A DNA stretch of 64,000 bases from Rhizobium albus. Lineage in GTDB: Bacteria > Pseudomonadota > Alphaproteobacteria > Rhizobiales > Rhizobiaceae. The notes below the pieces were generated by a model. That model had not been told where the DNA came from and ran no database searches. It saw nothing but the letters and a program-made list of their open reading frames with translations. Positions 42,788 through 51,396 of the stretch are shown piece after piece; positions within the stretch are counted from its first letter, which is position 1; the number at the start of each line of letters is the position of its first letter. The stretch covers positions 1,364,001-1,428,000 of the forward strand of contig BSNO01000001.1 of NCBI GenBank assembly GCA_030160035.1. The letters run 5' to 3'. Both the position numbers and the translations under genes were made by a program.

Positions 42788-43869
42788 CAGAATATTCCAT
42801 ATTTTTTGACGAGTTTCGTAACGTCATTGTTTACATCGAACAACAGCTGCGTGAGCGCTTCGTCGAAACTTAAAGCAGTTGAACGGGCTTGGAGAAACAC
42901 ATCGTCTCCATAGGCGGCATCCGGCGACAGCTTTTCAAGCCATTCACGCTTTTCTTTGTCATTGAGCAGCGTGAGAAATGCCTCGTAGCTGTCGAAAATC
43001 TGTGCGGCGAGATCGGGGGCGTGAGATGCAATCGTTGCCGCCAAGGATTCTAAGGGTGTTGTGTCAGTCCATGTCTTTAAGTGATTGACCAAGTCCTGTG
43101 TAACAAACTCACCCTCTTCGGAGCTGCCCTCACGCAATGCCCATGAGATACACATCAAAAAGCCCGACACAAACAATAGTTTGCGGGACATACGCAGCTT
43201 GATATTGCGCAGAGCCCATTTGTCTCCAGCGCGAGCGCGATACTTATTGGCGTAGTCTACCGCCATCGTACGCCAAAATCTGACTACATCATTTAAAAGG
43301 AACCTTGGTATCTTGTCAGCACGAGGATTGCTTCGAATGAAGCTAGCATCCTCCTCGACGTATCTGCTCAAAATGGCACTAATGATACGCGCCCGTACTG
43401 CCTCTCCGCTTGCAGCTTGGACGGCGCGGGACTCCAACAAGAGCAGCAAGCGCCTAGTCATGTTCTTGTTGGTGTCCTCGTCCCCACCGACTGCGTGTAC
43501 GAGATCGTGGCTGAATATGAGTCCACCAAATACCCCGGTCGGACCGGGCTTTATGAACTCGGCCTCGGTCAGCCGTTTGCTGAGCTGATGGACGGTCTTG
43601 TGGTGAAGAGAATCTGCCCGCCCATCGATCAAAACGGTCCAATCGAGATCGCTACCACCGGTGAACTCTCCGCGAGCCATTGAGCCGAAGACCACTGCGC
43701 TGCCCTCGTCGGTAGGTAGAAGATCCCCAACCAATGTCGCGAGCTCCTGTAACTTTTCAGAGCTACGTATCTCCGCTGCAGCGATTTGTGGCCAGCGACG
43801 CTCGTCGCCATTGCGCAGCTCGTTCAACGCTGAAGTTTGCATCGGCGCAGCATGTCCTTGATGAATCAT
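42787..43869 (-). CDS. Nucleotidyltransferase-domain protein (MNT-like)
   Basis: A 360-residue protein. The nucleotidyltransferase signature VFGSMARGEFTGGSDLDWTV gives the GS motif and the two metal aspartates. The rest (about 230 residues) is helical and unmatched, with KNMTRRLLLLLESRAV and a hydrophobic FVSGFLMCISWAL. The GSxARG...SDLD form belongs to the minimal nucleotidyltransferases used in toxin-antitoxin and conflict systems. The ATG at 43869 is chosen because ACAGGTGG lies just upstream; a GTG at 43947 in frame is possible. The operon partner is a TIM barrel. Confidence 0.72.
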   Translation of the reverse strand: MIHQGHAAPMQTSALNELRNGDERRWPQIAAAEIRSSEKLQELATLVGDLLPTDEGSAVVFGSMARGEFTGGSDLDWTVLIDGRADSLHHKTVHQLSKRLTEAEFIKPGPTGVFGGLIFSHDLVHAVGGDEDTNKNMTRRLLLLLESRAVQAASGEAVRARIISAILSRYVEEDASFIRSNPRADKIPRFLLNDVVRFWRTMAVDYANKYRARAGDKWALRNIKLRMSRKLLFVSGFLMCISWALREGSSEEGEFVTQDLVNHLKTWTDTTPLESLAATIASHAPDLAAQIFDSYEAFLTLLNDKEKREWLEKLSPDAAYGDDVFLQARSTALSFDEALTQLLFDVNNDVTKLVKKYGIF

Positions 43870-44416
43870 TTCACGACCACCTGTACCCGTTCCACCGAAG
43901 TTTGTCTCTGGACTGCTAGCGATGTTGAGCCAACCTATCTCCGTCACTGCAACAAGGCGTGTGACATTCGTTGCTCCGTGCAGGTGATGAAGGCATCAGG
44001 TCCTTTCCATTCAGGTCAGAAAGATAGCAACTTTCGTTTATTCGGCTAGCTGTCCCCAGCCGATCACTGCCCTTCGGCACATGGCTGCTCTCGAATGTCA
44101 CTTTGAAGCAGGTCGCCTTGTCGTGAGGATCTGATCGCCGATGAAAATTCAGAGGTTGCGGGCGACGTCGATAAAAATTTTACGCCGATCATGGCGTTGA
44201 GGGACCGGACTAAGTGCCAGTTAAAGGTGGGCAGCTGTGCGGTGCCGAAGAGCAGGGTGGAGACAAAGAGGACGATAGTGATTGCCGTTGCTTACCGGAG
44301 ATGCAGTTTGAGGTAGCGAGCCAGAGCGTTACAATGCTGAAGCCAAAGTGCTGCGGGACGGTGCCGAGAGCCTAAAGCGTTCAACGTACAACATTCCCTA
44401 AGCGGCGCCCACCCCC
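43870..44416. other. Intergenic region with candidate promoter and decayed frame
   Basis: No intact gene is supported in these 547 bases. Near 43889 there is GTTC-N7-GTTT, one base off a LexA box. On the minus strand an open stretch without a start runs from about 44290 to a stop at 44064 and includes a hydrophobic segment (ITIVLFVSTLLFGTAQLP). It could be a remnant of a membrane-protein gene, but this is weak. Confidence 0.5.
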
Positions 44417-45466
44417 TCAATACCGCGGCACGAGCCTCGACTTCGGCAGCGGCATCGTCAGGTGCAGCGAGAATCCCGTTTCGGCGTAGTCGGTGTGGAT
44501 CTCGGCGCTGCACTGGACGGTGAGGACGCGTTCCAGGAGGACGGAGCCGAAGCCTTTGCGGGTGGGGGTGGTGGCGGCGGGGCCGCCTTTTTCCTGCCAG
44601 CTGAGGGTGAGGTGGCGGTTGCCTTCGGTTTCCTCGATCGACCAGCGGACGTGGATGCGGCCTTCCTCTACGGAGAGGGCGCCGTATTTGACGGCGTTGG
44701 TGGCGAGTTCGTGGAAGGCCATGCCGAGGGGGACGGCGATATCGGAGACGAGGTGGGCATCGGGGCCTTCGATGATGAAGCGGCCGGCCTTGGTGTCGTA
44801 GATATCGAGTTCCTGGGTAAGGATGCGGCGCAGCGATGCGGTCTGCCAGTAATCCTCGGTGAGCTTTTCGTGGGTGCGCGAGAGCGACACGATGCGGCTG
44901 GAGAAGGCGCGGGTGAAGCTTTCGATATCGGTGTGGGAGCGGGCGGTTGCGCCGAGCATGGCCTGGACGTTGGCGAGCGTGTTCTTGACCCGGTGGTGGA
45001 GCTCGCGGATCAGGAGTTTCTGGCGCTCATCGGACTTTTCGCGCTCCTCGATATAGGCCTTGACCTGGAGCTGGCGGGTGCGCGCGCGTGCGGCGGAGGC
45101 GACGGCGCTCTTGAGCGAGGCAGCGCTGAAGGGGCGTTCCAGCACGATGTGGCCGTGGTTGAGGAAGGCGAGGCGCTCATCGAGTTCCTGGCCGCGCGAG
45201 CCGAGGATGATGACGGGGAAATCGGACCAGGGCGGCTGGCTTTCGATCCATGCGGCGAGCTGGCTGCGTTCGCCCTCGAGCAGGGCTTCCTCGGTGATGA
45301 CGAGGCAGAGCGCATCGGGCAGGGCAGGCGGCAGGAGGGCGAGGATTTGGGGCAAGTCGGTGCAGGAAACGGGATCGAAGCCGGCATCGCGGATGAGGCC
45401 CGACGCGATCGCGCCATCGCGGCCAAAGGGCGTGCAGACGATGATGCGGGCAGGTTCAGCCGACAC
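44417..45466 (-). CDS. HWE histidine kinase with pseudo-receiver domain
   Basis: A 349-residue soluble kinase. Residues 1-125 look like a response-regulator receiver but lack the phosphoacceptor Asp (the place reads LCLVITEEAL) and the acidic pair. The kinase core has IRELHHRVKNTLANVQAML (His near 154), AFHELATNAVKYGALS and LSWQEKGGP, all intact HWE features. It starts with GTG, 16 bases after the KaiC-like gene, so the two form an operon. The receiver-like part probably takes its input from a protein partner, perhaps the KaiC homologue. Confidence 0.88.
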   Translation of the reverse strand: MSAEPARIIVCTPFGRDGAIASGLIRDAGFDPVSCTDLPQILALLPPALPDALCLVITEEALLEGERSQLAAWIESQPPWSDFPVIILGSRGQELDERLAFLNHGHIVLERPFSAASLKSAVASAARARTRQLQVKAYIEEREKSDERQKLLIRELHHRVKNTLANVQAMLGATARSHTDIESFTRAFSSRIVSLSRTHEKLTEDYWQTASLRRILTQELDIYDTKAGRFIIEGPDAHLVSDIAVPLGMAFHELATNAVKYGALSVEEGRIHVRWSIEETEGNRHLTLSWQEKGGPAATTPTRKGFGSVLLERVLTVQCSAEIHTDYAETGFSLHLTMPLPKSRLVPRY

Positions 45467-45482
45467 GCGCCAAGGATCCGGT

Positions 45483-46988
45483 TTATGACTCAGGCTGCGA
45501 TTTGCGCATCAGCGAGGCCCGATCGCCTTCGAAGCGCGGAATGCCGGAGAGCACGCCGGAAAACTGCGAGAGCGGCTCGCCCACCGATAGTCCCTCCGAC
45601 GACAGGGTGAATTCACGGATCGAATCCTCATGGGGCCCGGTGCGCTTCTTCACCACCGAGACGGCGCGGCGGATCCGGCCTTCGGCTTCGAAGTAACGCA
45701 GCAACATCACCGAATCGGACAGGTAGGTGAGATCGACCGGTGTGTTCATATGGCCGATCAGCCCGTGATTGGCGAGCAGAAGAAGCGTGACGATGCCCTG
45801 CTGGTTCAGATAGGTGAGGATTTCGTGCATCTGCAGGAGCAGCTGCTGCTCCTCGGGCAGGGAATTGAGATAGCCGGTGAGGCTGTCGATGATGACCATC
45901 TTGACGCCCGACGCCTCGACGGCCTGCTGCAGGCGGCCGGTGATCTCGCCCGGCGACAGCTCCGCCGGATCCACCTGATCGAGCGTGAGCAGGCCGCTTT
46001 CGACGAAGGGGGCGAGGTCCATGCCCAGGCCCTTTGCGCGGGCGAGCACGATGCGTTTGGTCTCCTCGAAGGTGACGAGATAGACGGGCTCGCCGCGCCT
46101 CAGCGCCGCATAGGCATAGCGCGCCGAGATCGACGACTTGCCGGTGCCCGACGGGCCCATGAGCAGCGTGCTGGTGCCGCGCGGCAGGCCGCCCTTGAAG
46201 AGATCGTCGAGGCCGGTGCCGCTTTGCGCATCCGCGCCGAATTCGACCTGGGCGTGATCGGCGGCGGTGAGGCGCGGGAAGATCGTGACGCCGCCCGGCC
46301 GGATGACCATGTCGTGGAAGCCGCCGCGGATCTGCACGCCGCGCATCTTGATCAGCCGCGCGCGCCGCCGTTCCGCGCCATAGGCGGGGACGTAATGTTC
46401 CAGCCGCAGGACGCCGTGGCAGACGGAGTGGAGGTTGAGATCGTCCTGCTCGCCGGTGAGATCATCGAGGAAGAGCGTGGTGATGTCGTTCAGGAGCACG
46501 AAGCTCTTCAGCGCGAGCACCTGGCGGCGATAGCGCAGCGAGCCCTGTGACAGGAGGCGGATTTCCGACAGGCTGTCGAAGACGAGCCGGGTGGGCTTGT
46601 GCTTCTCGATGGCGGCGAGCGCCATCTCCAGCGTCTCGCCGAGCTCGAGCTCGGAGGAATGGAGCATCGACTGGTACTTGGACTTGTCGAGGCTGAGTTC
46701 GGGCGGGACGAGCTCGTAGATGGCGAGGCCATCGAGCGACCAGCCATGGCGGTGCGCGACCGAGATGAGTTCGCGCCGGCTTTCCGACAGCGTGATGTAG
46801 AGGCAGGTCTCGCCGCGGCGCACGCCATCGAGCAGGAACTGCAGGCCGACCGTGGTCTTGCCGCTGCCCGGCCGCCCCTCGACCAGATGCGCCCGACCCT
46901 TGGCGAAACCGCCGCGCATCAGATGATTCAACCCCGGCACGCCGGAATCGATGGGCGCCGCATCGTCCATAACAACCTGATTTTTCAT
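45483..46988 (-). CDS. KaiC-like double RecA-domain ATPase
   Basis: A 501-residue protein with two KaiC/RecA domains. Walker A motifs are EGRPGSGKTTVGLQ (about residue 41) and MGPSGTGKSSISARY (about 281); the catalytic glutamate regions are YITLSESRREL and VTFEETKRIV, and Walker B-like strands are LVFDSLSEIR and VIIDSLTGYLN. Length and layout match cyanobacterial KaiC, but no kaiA or kaiB is near. The C-terminus (FTLSSEGLSVGEPL) ends like other non-cyanobacterial KaiC homologues. The pair with an HWE kinase recurs in other alphaproteobacteria and may tie ATPase state to stress signalling. Confidence 0.9.
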   Translation of the reverse strand: MKNQVVMDDAAPIDSGVPGLNHLMRGGFAKGRAHLVEGRPGSGKTTVGLQFLLDGVRRGETCLYITLSESRRELISVAHRHGWSLDGLAIYELVPPELSLDKSKYQSMLHSSELELGETLEMALAAIEKHKPTRLVFDSLSEIRLLSQGSLRYRRQVLALKSFVLLNDITTLFLDDLTGEQDDLNLHSVCHGVLRLEHYVPAYGAERRRARLIKMRGVQIRGGFHDMVIRPGGVTIFPRLTAADHAQVEFGADAQSGTGLDDLFKGGLPRGTSTLLMGPSGTGKSSISARYAYAALRRGEPVYLVTFEETKRIVLARAKGLGMDLAPFVESGLLTLDQVDPAELSPGEITGRLQQAVEASGVKMVIIDSLTGYLNSLPEEQQLLLQMHEILTYLNQQGIVTLLLLANHGLIGHMNTPVDLTYLSDSVMLLRYFEAEGRIRRAVSVVKKRTGPHEDSIREFTLSSEGLSVGEPLSQFSGVLSGIPRFEGDRASLMRKSQPES

Positions 46989-47193
46989 GGACGGCTCCTG
47001 AACTGAAGGGAAGGGAGCCGCTGTGTAGGCCGATGAGCGGGGGTGTCTTTAAGATAGGTTATATGGGGGTGGGGGTGTGGTCGCTCGACTAGTACGCCGC
47101 CGAGGCAAAATGAAGTTCGTCGTTTGCTATTTCTTTGAAGCGGTGAGGTTGTGTCTTGAGCAGCCGGGCGAACGCTGCCAAATGATTGCATTT

Positions 47194-47208
47194 GTTCTAT
47201 TTCTGTTC
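47194..47208 (+). promoter_or_regulatory. LexA-type SOS box upstream of the TcmP gene
   Basis: GTTC-TATTTCT-GTTC is an exact match to the alphaproteobacterial LexA consensus GTTC-N7-GTTC. It lies 45 bases before the ATG of the TcmP gene, a position typical of repressor control. It predicts that the TcmP/DUF5131 pair is induced by DNA damage. Confidence 0.65.
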
Positions 47209-47253
47209 CATACACTCAAAGGTTGAGAAAGTTGGCTGCGGGGGTCTCGTACA

Positions 47254-48363
47254 ATGAGCAAGAAATTCTTTGAAGAGCGGAAAGACGAGTCTGAGGTGAA
47301 AGCTCGCATCGTGAACAAGTACTTCGCTGCTTGGGCTCAGGTCGTTATGCCGACCGTAGCGAAGCGCGGCAGAAAGATCGCTTACCTGGATCTGTACGCG
47401 GGGCCAGGCCGCTACAAAGATGGAGCAGCTTCCACTCCTTTGCTCATACTGCAAACGGCCATCGAAAATCCACAGATGGCACAAATGCTCATGACCTATT
47501 TCAATGACTCCGATGGCGATAAAACAGCCACGCTTGAGTCGGAAATCCAAAATCTGCCAGGCATTGGAAAGCTAAGATATAAGCCCGTCGTTACGTGTGG
47601 AGAAGTCGATGACGATGCTGCCACCTATTTCAATGAAACGCGACTTGTCCCTTCATTCTCGTTTGTCGATCCCTTCGGCTACAAAGGGTTGTCGTTAAGG
47701 ATCGTCCAAGGCGTCATTAAAGACTGGGGTTGCGACTGTATCTTTTTCTTCAACTATAATCGGATCAACGCAGGCATAAGCAACCCGAATGTGAAAACAC
47801 ACATGGATGCGCTTTTCGGCGAAGAGCGTGCCGATGCACTGCGGGCGAGGTTGCCCGGTTTAAGGCCAGAGCTGCGAGAAGCTGCCATTCTTGAGGAACT
47901 GGCCAATGAGATTCAGTCACTCGGCGGCAAATATGTGCTGCCGTTCACGTTTCGAAACAGCGGGGGTACACGAACCTCTCACAAGCTTATTTTCGTTTCG
48001 AAGCACTTCAAGGGCTATGAGATCATGAAGGACATCATGGCGGCCGAGAGCTCAACTCAGGACGAGGGCGTTCCCTCACTCGCTTACTCGCCTGCTGATG
48101 CATCGATGCCGCTGCTATTTTCACTGACCCAGCCAATGTCGAAGCTGAAAGAGATGCTGCTGAAGGATTTTTCTGGGCAGACATTGTGTCTCACGGAAAT
48201 CTATGAGCGGCACAGCGTGGGAACGCGTTATGTGAAAAGAAATTATCGGGAGGCGTTGAGCGCTTTGGAAGCGTCAGAGATGGTGACCATACTTGCGACG
48301 AAAGGGACGCGACGCAAAGGTACCTATCCCGATCACGTCATGATTAAGTTTGGTGAGTGCTAA
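47254..48363 (+). CDS. tcmP: Three-Cys-motif partner protein TcmP
   Basis: A 369-residue protein of the TcmP family. The N-terminal half looks like a Rossmann methyltransferase-type fold, with KIAYLDLYAGPGRYKDG as a motif I-like loop and FSFVDPFGYKGLSLRIV in the place of motif IV. The C-terminal part (from about residue 300) reads as a small helical/wHTH-like module (LCLTEIYERHSVGTRYVKRN). TcmP proteins are defined by pairing with a three-cysteine protein, which is the next gene, 2 bases downstream. Function is not established; the LexA box and mobile-type context suggest a defence or DNA-damage role. Confidence 0.85.
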   Translation: MSKKFFEERKDESEVKARIVNKYFAAWAQVVMPTVAKRGRKIAYLDLYAGPGRYKDGAASTPLLILQTAIENPQMAQMLMTYFNDSDGDKTATLESEIQNLPGIGKLRYKPVVTCGEVDDDAATYFNETRLVPSFSFVDPFGYKGLSLRIVQGVIKDWGCDCIFFFNYNRINAGISNPNVKTHMDALFGEERADALRARLPGLRPELREAAILEELANEIQSLGGKYVLPFTFRNSGGTRTSHKLIFVSKHFKGYEIMKDIMAAESSTQDEGVPSLAYSPADASMPLLFSLTQPMSKLKEMLLKDFSGQTLCLTEIYERHSVGTRYVKRNYREALSALEASEMVTILATKGTRRKGTYPDHVMIKFGEC

Positions 48364-48365
48364 TT

Positions 48366-49130
48366 ATGGCGACGGCTTCGTCAATTGAATGGACAGAGGC
48401 TACTTGGAATCCGGTAGCAGGCTGCACGGTGATTTCGCCAGGTTGCACAAATTGTTATGCGATGCGGATGGCTCGCAGGCTTGAAGCAATGGGTCAGCAA
48501 AAGTACGCTGGCACGACGCGCATGTCAGGCGGGCGACCGAAGTGGAATGGCGTTGTTCGCCTTGACGAAGATAGCCTTAAACTGCCTGCCACGTGGCGCA
48601 CCGGTCGAATGATTTTTGTTAATTCGATGTCAGATCTGTTCCACGACCAAGTGCCGCTTGAATTTGTGCGACGCGTTTTTGAGGCGATGACAGCGACACC
48701 GCAACACACCTATCAGATCCTGACAAAACGTGCGGAGCGCCTTGAAGAGCTCGCGCCCGAGTTGGATTGGCCTAACAATGTTTGGATGGGTGTTAGTGTT
48801 GAAAGTGCTGACTACCTTCATCGAATTGGTCCGCTTCGCCGGACGAAAGCAGCGATCAAGTTTCTGAGCTTGGAGCCCTTGCTTGGACCGCTTGACGCGA
48901 TGAACCTCGAGATGATCGATTGGGTCATCGCAGGGGGTGAGAGCGGCCCAGGCGCCCGCCTGGTGGATCCGAACTGGATTCGATCGATAAGGGATCAATG
49001 CAAGTCTGCTAAAGTGGCTTTCCACTTCAAGCAGTGGGGAGGCGTAAACAAGAAGAAGGCTGGTAGGTTGCTTGATGGCGAAACGTGGAGTGAGTTTCCT
49101 AGAAAGCCGCTTGAAAGTCGGGCGGCCTGA
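48366..49130 (+). CDS. Phage Gp37/Gp68 (DUF5131) three-cysteine protein
   Basis: A 254-residue protein. The N-terminal SIEWTEATWNPVAGC followed by CTVISPGCTNCYAMRMA gives the cysteine pattern C-x6-C-x2-C, like an iron-sulfur or radical-SAM-type site. IKFLSLEPLLGPL and WVIAGGESGPGARLVDP, then FHFKQWGG, are hallmarks of the DUF5131/Gp37Gp68 family found in phages and mobile regions. The ATG at 48366 has GGTGAG upstream; a GTG at 48357 is possible. Co-transcribed with tcmP. An activity is not known. Confidence 0.85.
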   Translation: MATASSIEWTEATWNPVAGCTVISPGCTNCYAMRMARRLEAMGQQKYAGTTRMSGGRPKWNGVVRLDEDSLKLPATWRTGRMIFVNSMSDLFHDQVPLEFVRRVFEAMTATPQHTYQILTKRAERLEELAPELDWPNNVWMGVSVESADYLHRIGPLRRTKAAIKFLSLEPLLGPLDAMNLEMIDWVIAGGESGPGARLVDPNWIRSIRDQCKSAKVAFHFKQWGGVNKKKAGRLLDGETWSEFPRKPLESRAA

Positions 49131-49235
49131 AGTGAGCTAAAGGGACGCCCAACAGTCGATTGTCGCGTCAAACTTGTCGAGAACATCATCCGTCAGCCAG
49201 CGACTTCCGCCGCCGATGTTCCGTCTCCTCACCCA

Positions 49236-49619
49236 TCACTCCGGAACCGGCGTCGGCTTGCCGTTGCCGTCCAGCGCGACCATGACGAAGGTGGCGTTGG
49301 TAACCTTGTCCATCTGGTCGGAGAGGTAGCGTTGGGCCCAGGCTTCGACGGTGAGGGTGATGGAGGTGCGGCCGACCTTGGCGATGTCGGTGTAGATGCA
49401 GAGCGTGTCGCCGATCTTGACGGGCATGGCGAAGGCCATTTCGTTGACGGCTGCGGTGACGACGCGACCTTTTGCGCGTTCTGCGGCGCGAATGCCGGAC
49501 GCGAGGTCCATCTGCGCCATGACCCAGCCGCCGAAGATATCGCCCGCGGCGTTGAGGTCGGCGGGCATGGCAAGCGTTCTGAGCGTCAGTTCGCCGGTCG
49601 GTCTCGGGGCTTCGTTCAT
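49236..49619 (-). CDS. Acyl-CoA thioesterase (YciA-like hotdog fold)
   Basis: A 127-residue hotdog-fold thioesterase. LRTLAMPADLNAAGDIFGGW carries the catalytic Asp and the helix of the YciA/BFIT-type family, followed by VVTAAVNEMAFAMPVKIGD. It hydrolyses acyl-CoAs of broad chain length. The ATG at 49619 is preceded by GAAGGA; the longer frame to 49667 adds an unconserved leader. Confidence 0.9.
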   Translation of the reverse strand: MNEAPRPTGELTLRTLAMPADLNAAGDIFGGWVMAQMDLASGIRAAERAKGRVVTAAVNEMAFAMPVKIGDTLCIYTDIAKVGRTSITLTVEAWAQRYLSDQMDKVTNATFVMVALDGNGKPTPVPE

Positions 49620-49873
49620 GCGGGGTCCTTCAGGGATTTGCCGAAGTGATGTCGCGTTCTTCGACATCGTTTGCCTGGCTCCAGCGTTTGGATTTGCACG
49701 TGCCTTAACAGTGAACCGGTCGCCGCTTCACCTGGCAATGCTTCGGCAGATCCGGCGCTCAGTGCGTCTTCCCGTTTAGCGAGCGGGGGCGGGCGGCCGC
49801 AAGCGTTCAGTCCTCATTTACCATGATCGTTTAAGGTATCTCTCCAAGGGACCGGTACGCTACCTGGAGACGC

Positions 49874-51286
49874 ATGTTCATGGCCATCGACCGAGCGGAC
49901 GACGCGGACGGCCGCGACAACGGTCTTGCTGCGCAACAGAGCCGGAGCGCGAGGGCCCGTCTTGTCGCAGGACCGCGCAAGATTGCGGGGCTTGGACGGC
50001 TTCTCGCCGGTGGGTTTGCGGCGGCGCTTCTCGTTTCCTGCTCGGCCTCGAGCGTGCTTGCGCCACCTGAAGCGATTTCCACGAGTTCGATTGCACCTCA
50101 GCCGCCTGCGGCTCTTGACGGGCAACAGGCGACCTATGGCGCGCCGCCCGCGCAAGGGTTGCCGGCCTATGAGAGCCTGGCACAAGGAGCAGGCGGAGGA
50201 GCGGGGGGCGGGGCCTCGTCCGGCGCTGGTGTGGCTGGCGTGAGTGGGCCTGGCGCCGATCTCGGCTATGGGTCGGGTCTTGCTGTGCTGCAGCGCGGCC
50301 AGCCACTGCCTGTCGACGACGCAGCACTTGCGCAGATGCAGGGGCGGCCCGTGCCGGACGGGTGGCAGCCCGGCTATGTTCCGTCGGACCAGCCGCAGAT
50401 CCTCGGCACGCTCGGGCCGAACGGCGAGGCGCGGCTTGCGGGCCAGCCGAGCCCGATGCAAAGTCCTGTGGCGTCCGTCGCGCCTCAGCCTTCGATGATG
50501 CCGCCTGCGGCTGCGCCGGTGCAGATGCAGCCTTCGGCGCCGATCGCCGCGGCACCTCCCGTTTCGGCGCCGGTTTCGGCCCCGGTTGCCGTTGTCGCGC
50601 CGCCGGTTGCTGCCGCACCGCCCGTTGCTGCTGCACCAGTCGTGCAACAGGCGCCCGAGCCGCAGCGGGTCGCAGGCCTCTTTCCGCGTGCGCTCAATCC
50701 GTTTGCCCGCTCGCAGGCGCCGCAGAGCAATCTGCCGGCGGCGGAAGCTGCGTGCCGGCAGCGGCTGGAGCGGCTTGGCGTGCAGTTCACCAACAAGCCG
50801 GCCGTCGGCAATGGCGGGTCCTGCGGGATTGCCCATCCCGTGGAGGTTTCGGCGCTTTCGGGCGGGGTGAAGGTACGGCCCGCGACGCTGCTCAACTGCC
50901 AGATGGCGGAGGCCTTCGCGACCTGGGTGAAGAACGAGCTCGCGCCTTCGACGCGCAAGCGCTACCTGTCCGGCATCGACACGGTCGGCTCCATGGGCGG
51001 CTATTCCTGCAGGACGATGAATTCGCGGCGCGGCGCGCCGATGTCGGAGCATTCCAAGGGCAATGCCATCGATGTCGGCTCGGTCAAGCTGAATTCGGGC
51101 CGGGTGATCGATGTGAGCGCCAAGGGCTTCTTCGCGTTTCGCGAGCGCGGGCTTTTGAATTCCGTGCGCGACGACGGCTGCAAGTATTTCAACACGATCC
51201 TGGGACCCGGGTCGGACGCCAACCACGCCGACCATTTCCACTTCGACCTTCGGGCGCGGCGCAACGGCTATCGCCACTGCGACTGA
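49874..51286 (+). CDS. Extensin-like (M15-type fold) lipoprotein
   Basis: A 470-residue exported protein. A charged leader of about 45 residues precedes a lipobox-type AALLVSC (Cys near 56). A proline/alanine-rich low-complexity region (residues 60-280) leads to the extensin-like C-terminal domain: CRQRLERLGVQF, the metal site MSEHSKGNAIDVG and the closing HADHFHFDLRARR. The domain is related to D-Ala-D-Ala carboxypeptidases with histidines for zinc. A role in peptidoglycan remodelling is inferred. ATG at 49880 is an equally good start (GGAGA 9 bases before). Confidence 0.85.
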   Translation: MFMAIDRADDADGRDNGLAAQQSRSARARLVAGPRKIAGLGRLLAGGFAAALLVSCSASSVLAPPEAISTSSIAPQPPAALDGQQATYGAPPAQGLPAYESLAQGAGGGAGGGASSGAGVAGVSGPGADLGYGSGLAVLQRGQPLPVDDAALAQMQGRPVPDGWQPGYVPSDQPQILGTLGPNGEARLAGQPSPMQSPVASVAPQPSMMPPAAAPVQMQPSAPIAAAPPVSAPVSAPVAVVAPPVAAAPPVAAAPVVQQAPEPQRVAGLFPRALNPFARSQAPQSNLPAAEAACRQRLERLGVQFTNKPAVGNGGSCGIAHPVEVSALSGGVKVRPATLLNCQMAEAFATWVKNELAPSTRKRYLSGIDTVGSMGGYSCRTMNSRRGAPMSEHSKGNAIDVGSVKLNSGRVIDVSAKGFFAFRERGLLNSVRDDGCKYFNTILGPGSDANHADHFHFDLRARRNGYRHCD

Positions 51287-51396
51287 GTGCCAAGGCTTGC
51301 CGCACGCAGTGCATGTTCCGGTAAGCGGTTGTTAGCGCTCCCCGTGCCATGGTGCGGGCTAGAAGGTGGGGGCCTGTCTTGGCGGCAAAGTTTGAC

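Noticed and set aside
43889-43903. LexA box upstream of the nucleotidyltransferase
   Set aside because: GTTC-N7-GTTT has one mismatch in the key tetramer and would lie inside the gene if the upstream GTG start is real; not enough support.
44064-44290. Possible small membrane-protein gene on the minus strand
   Set aside because: Open for about 75 codons and with one hydrophobic stretch, but no start codon before the hydrophobic part and no recognised family; at most a remnant.
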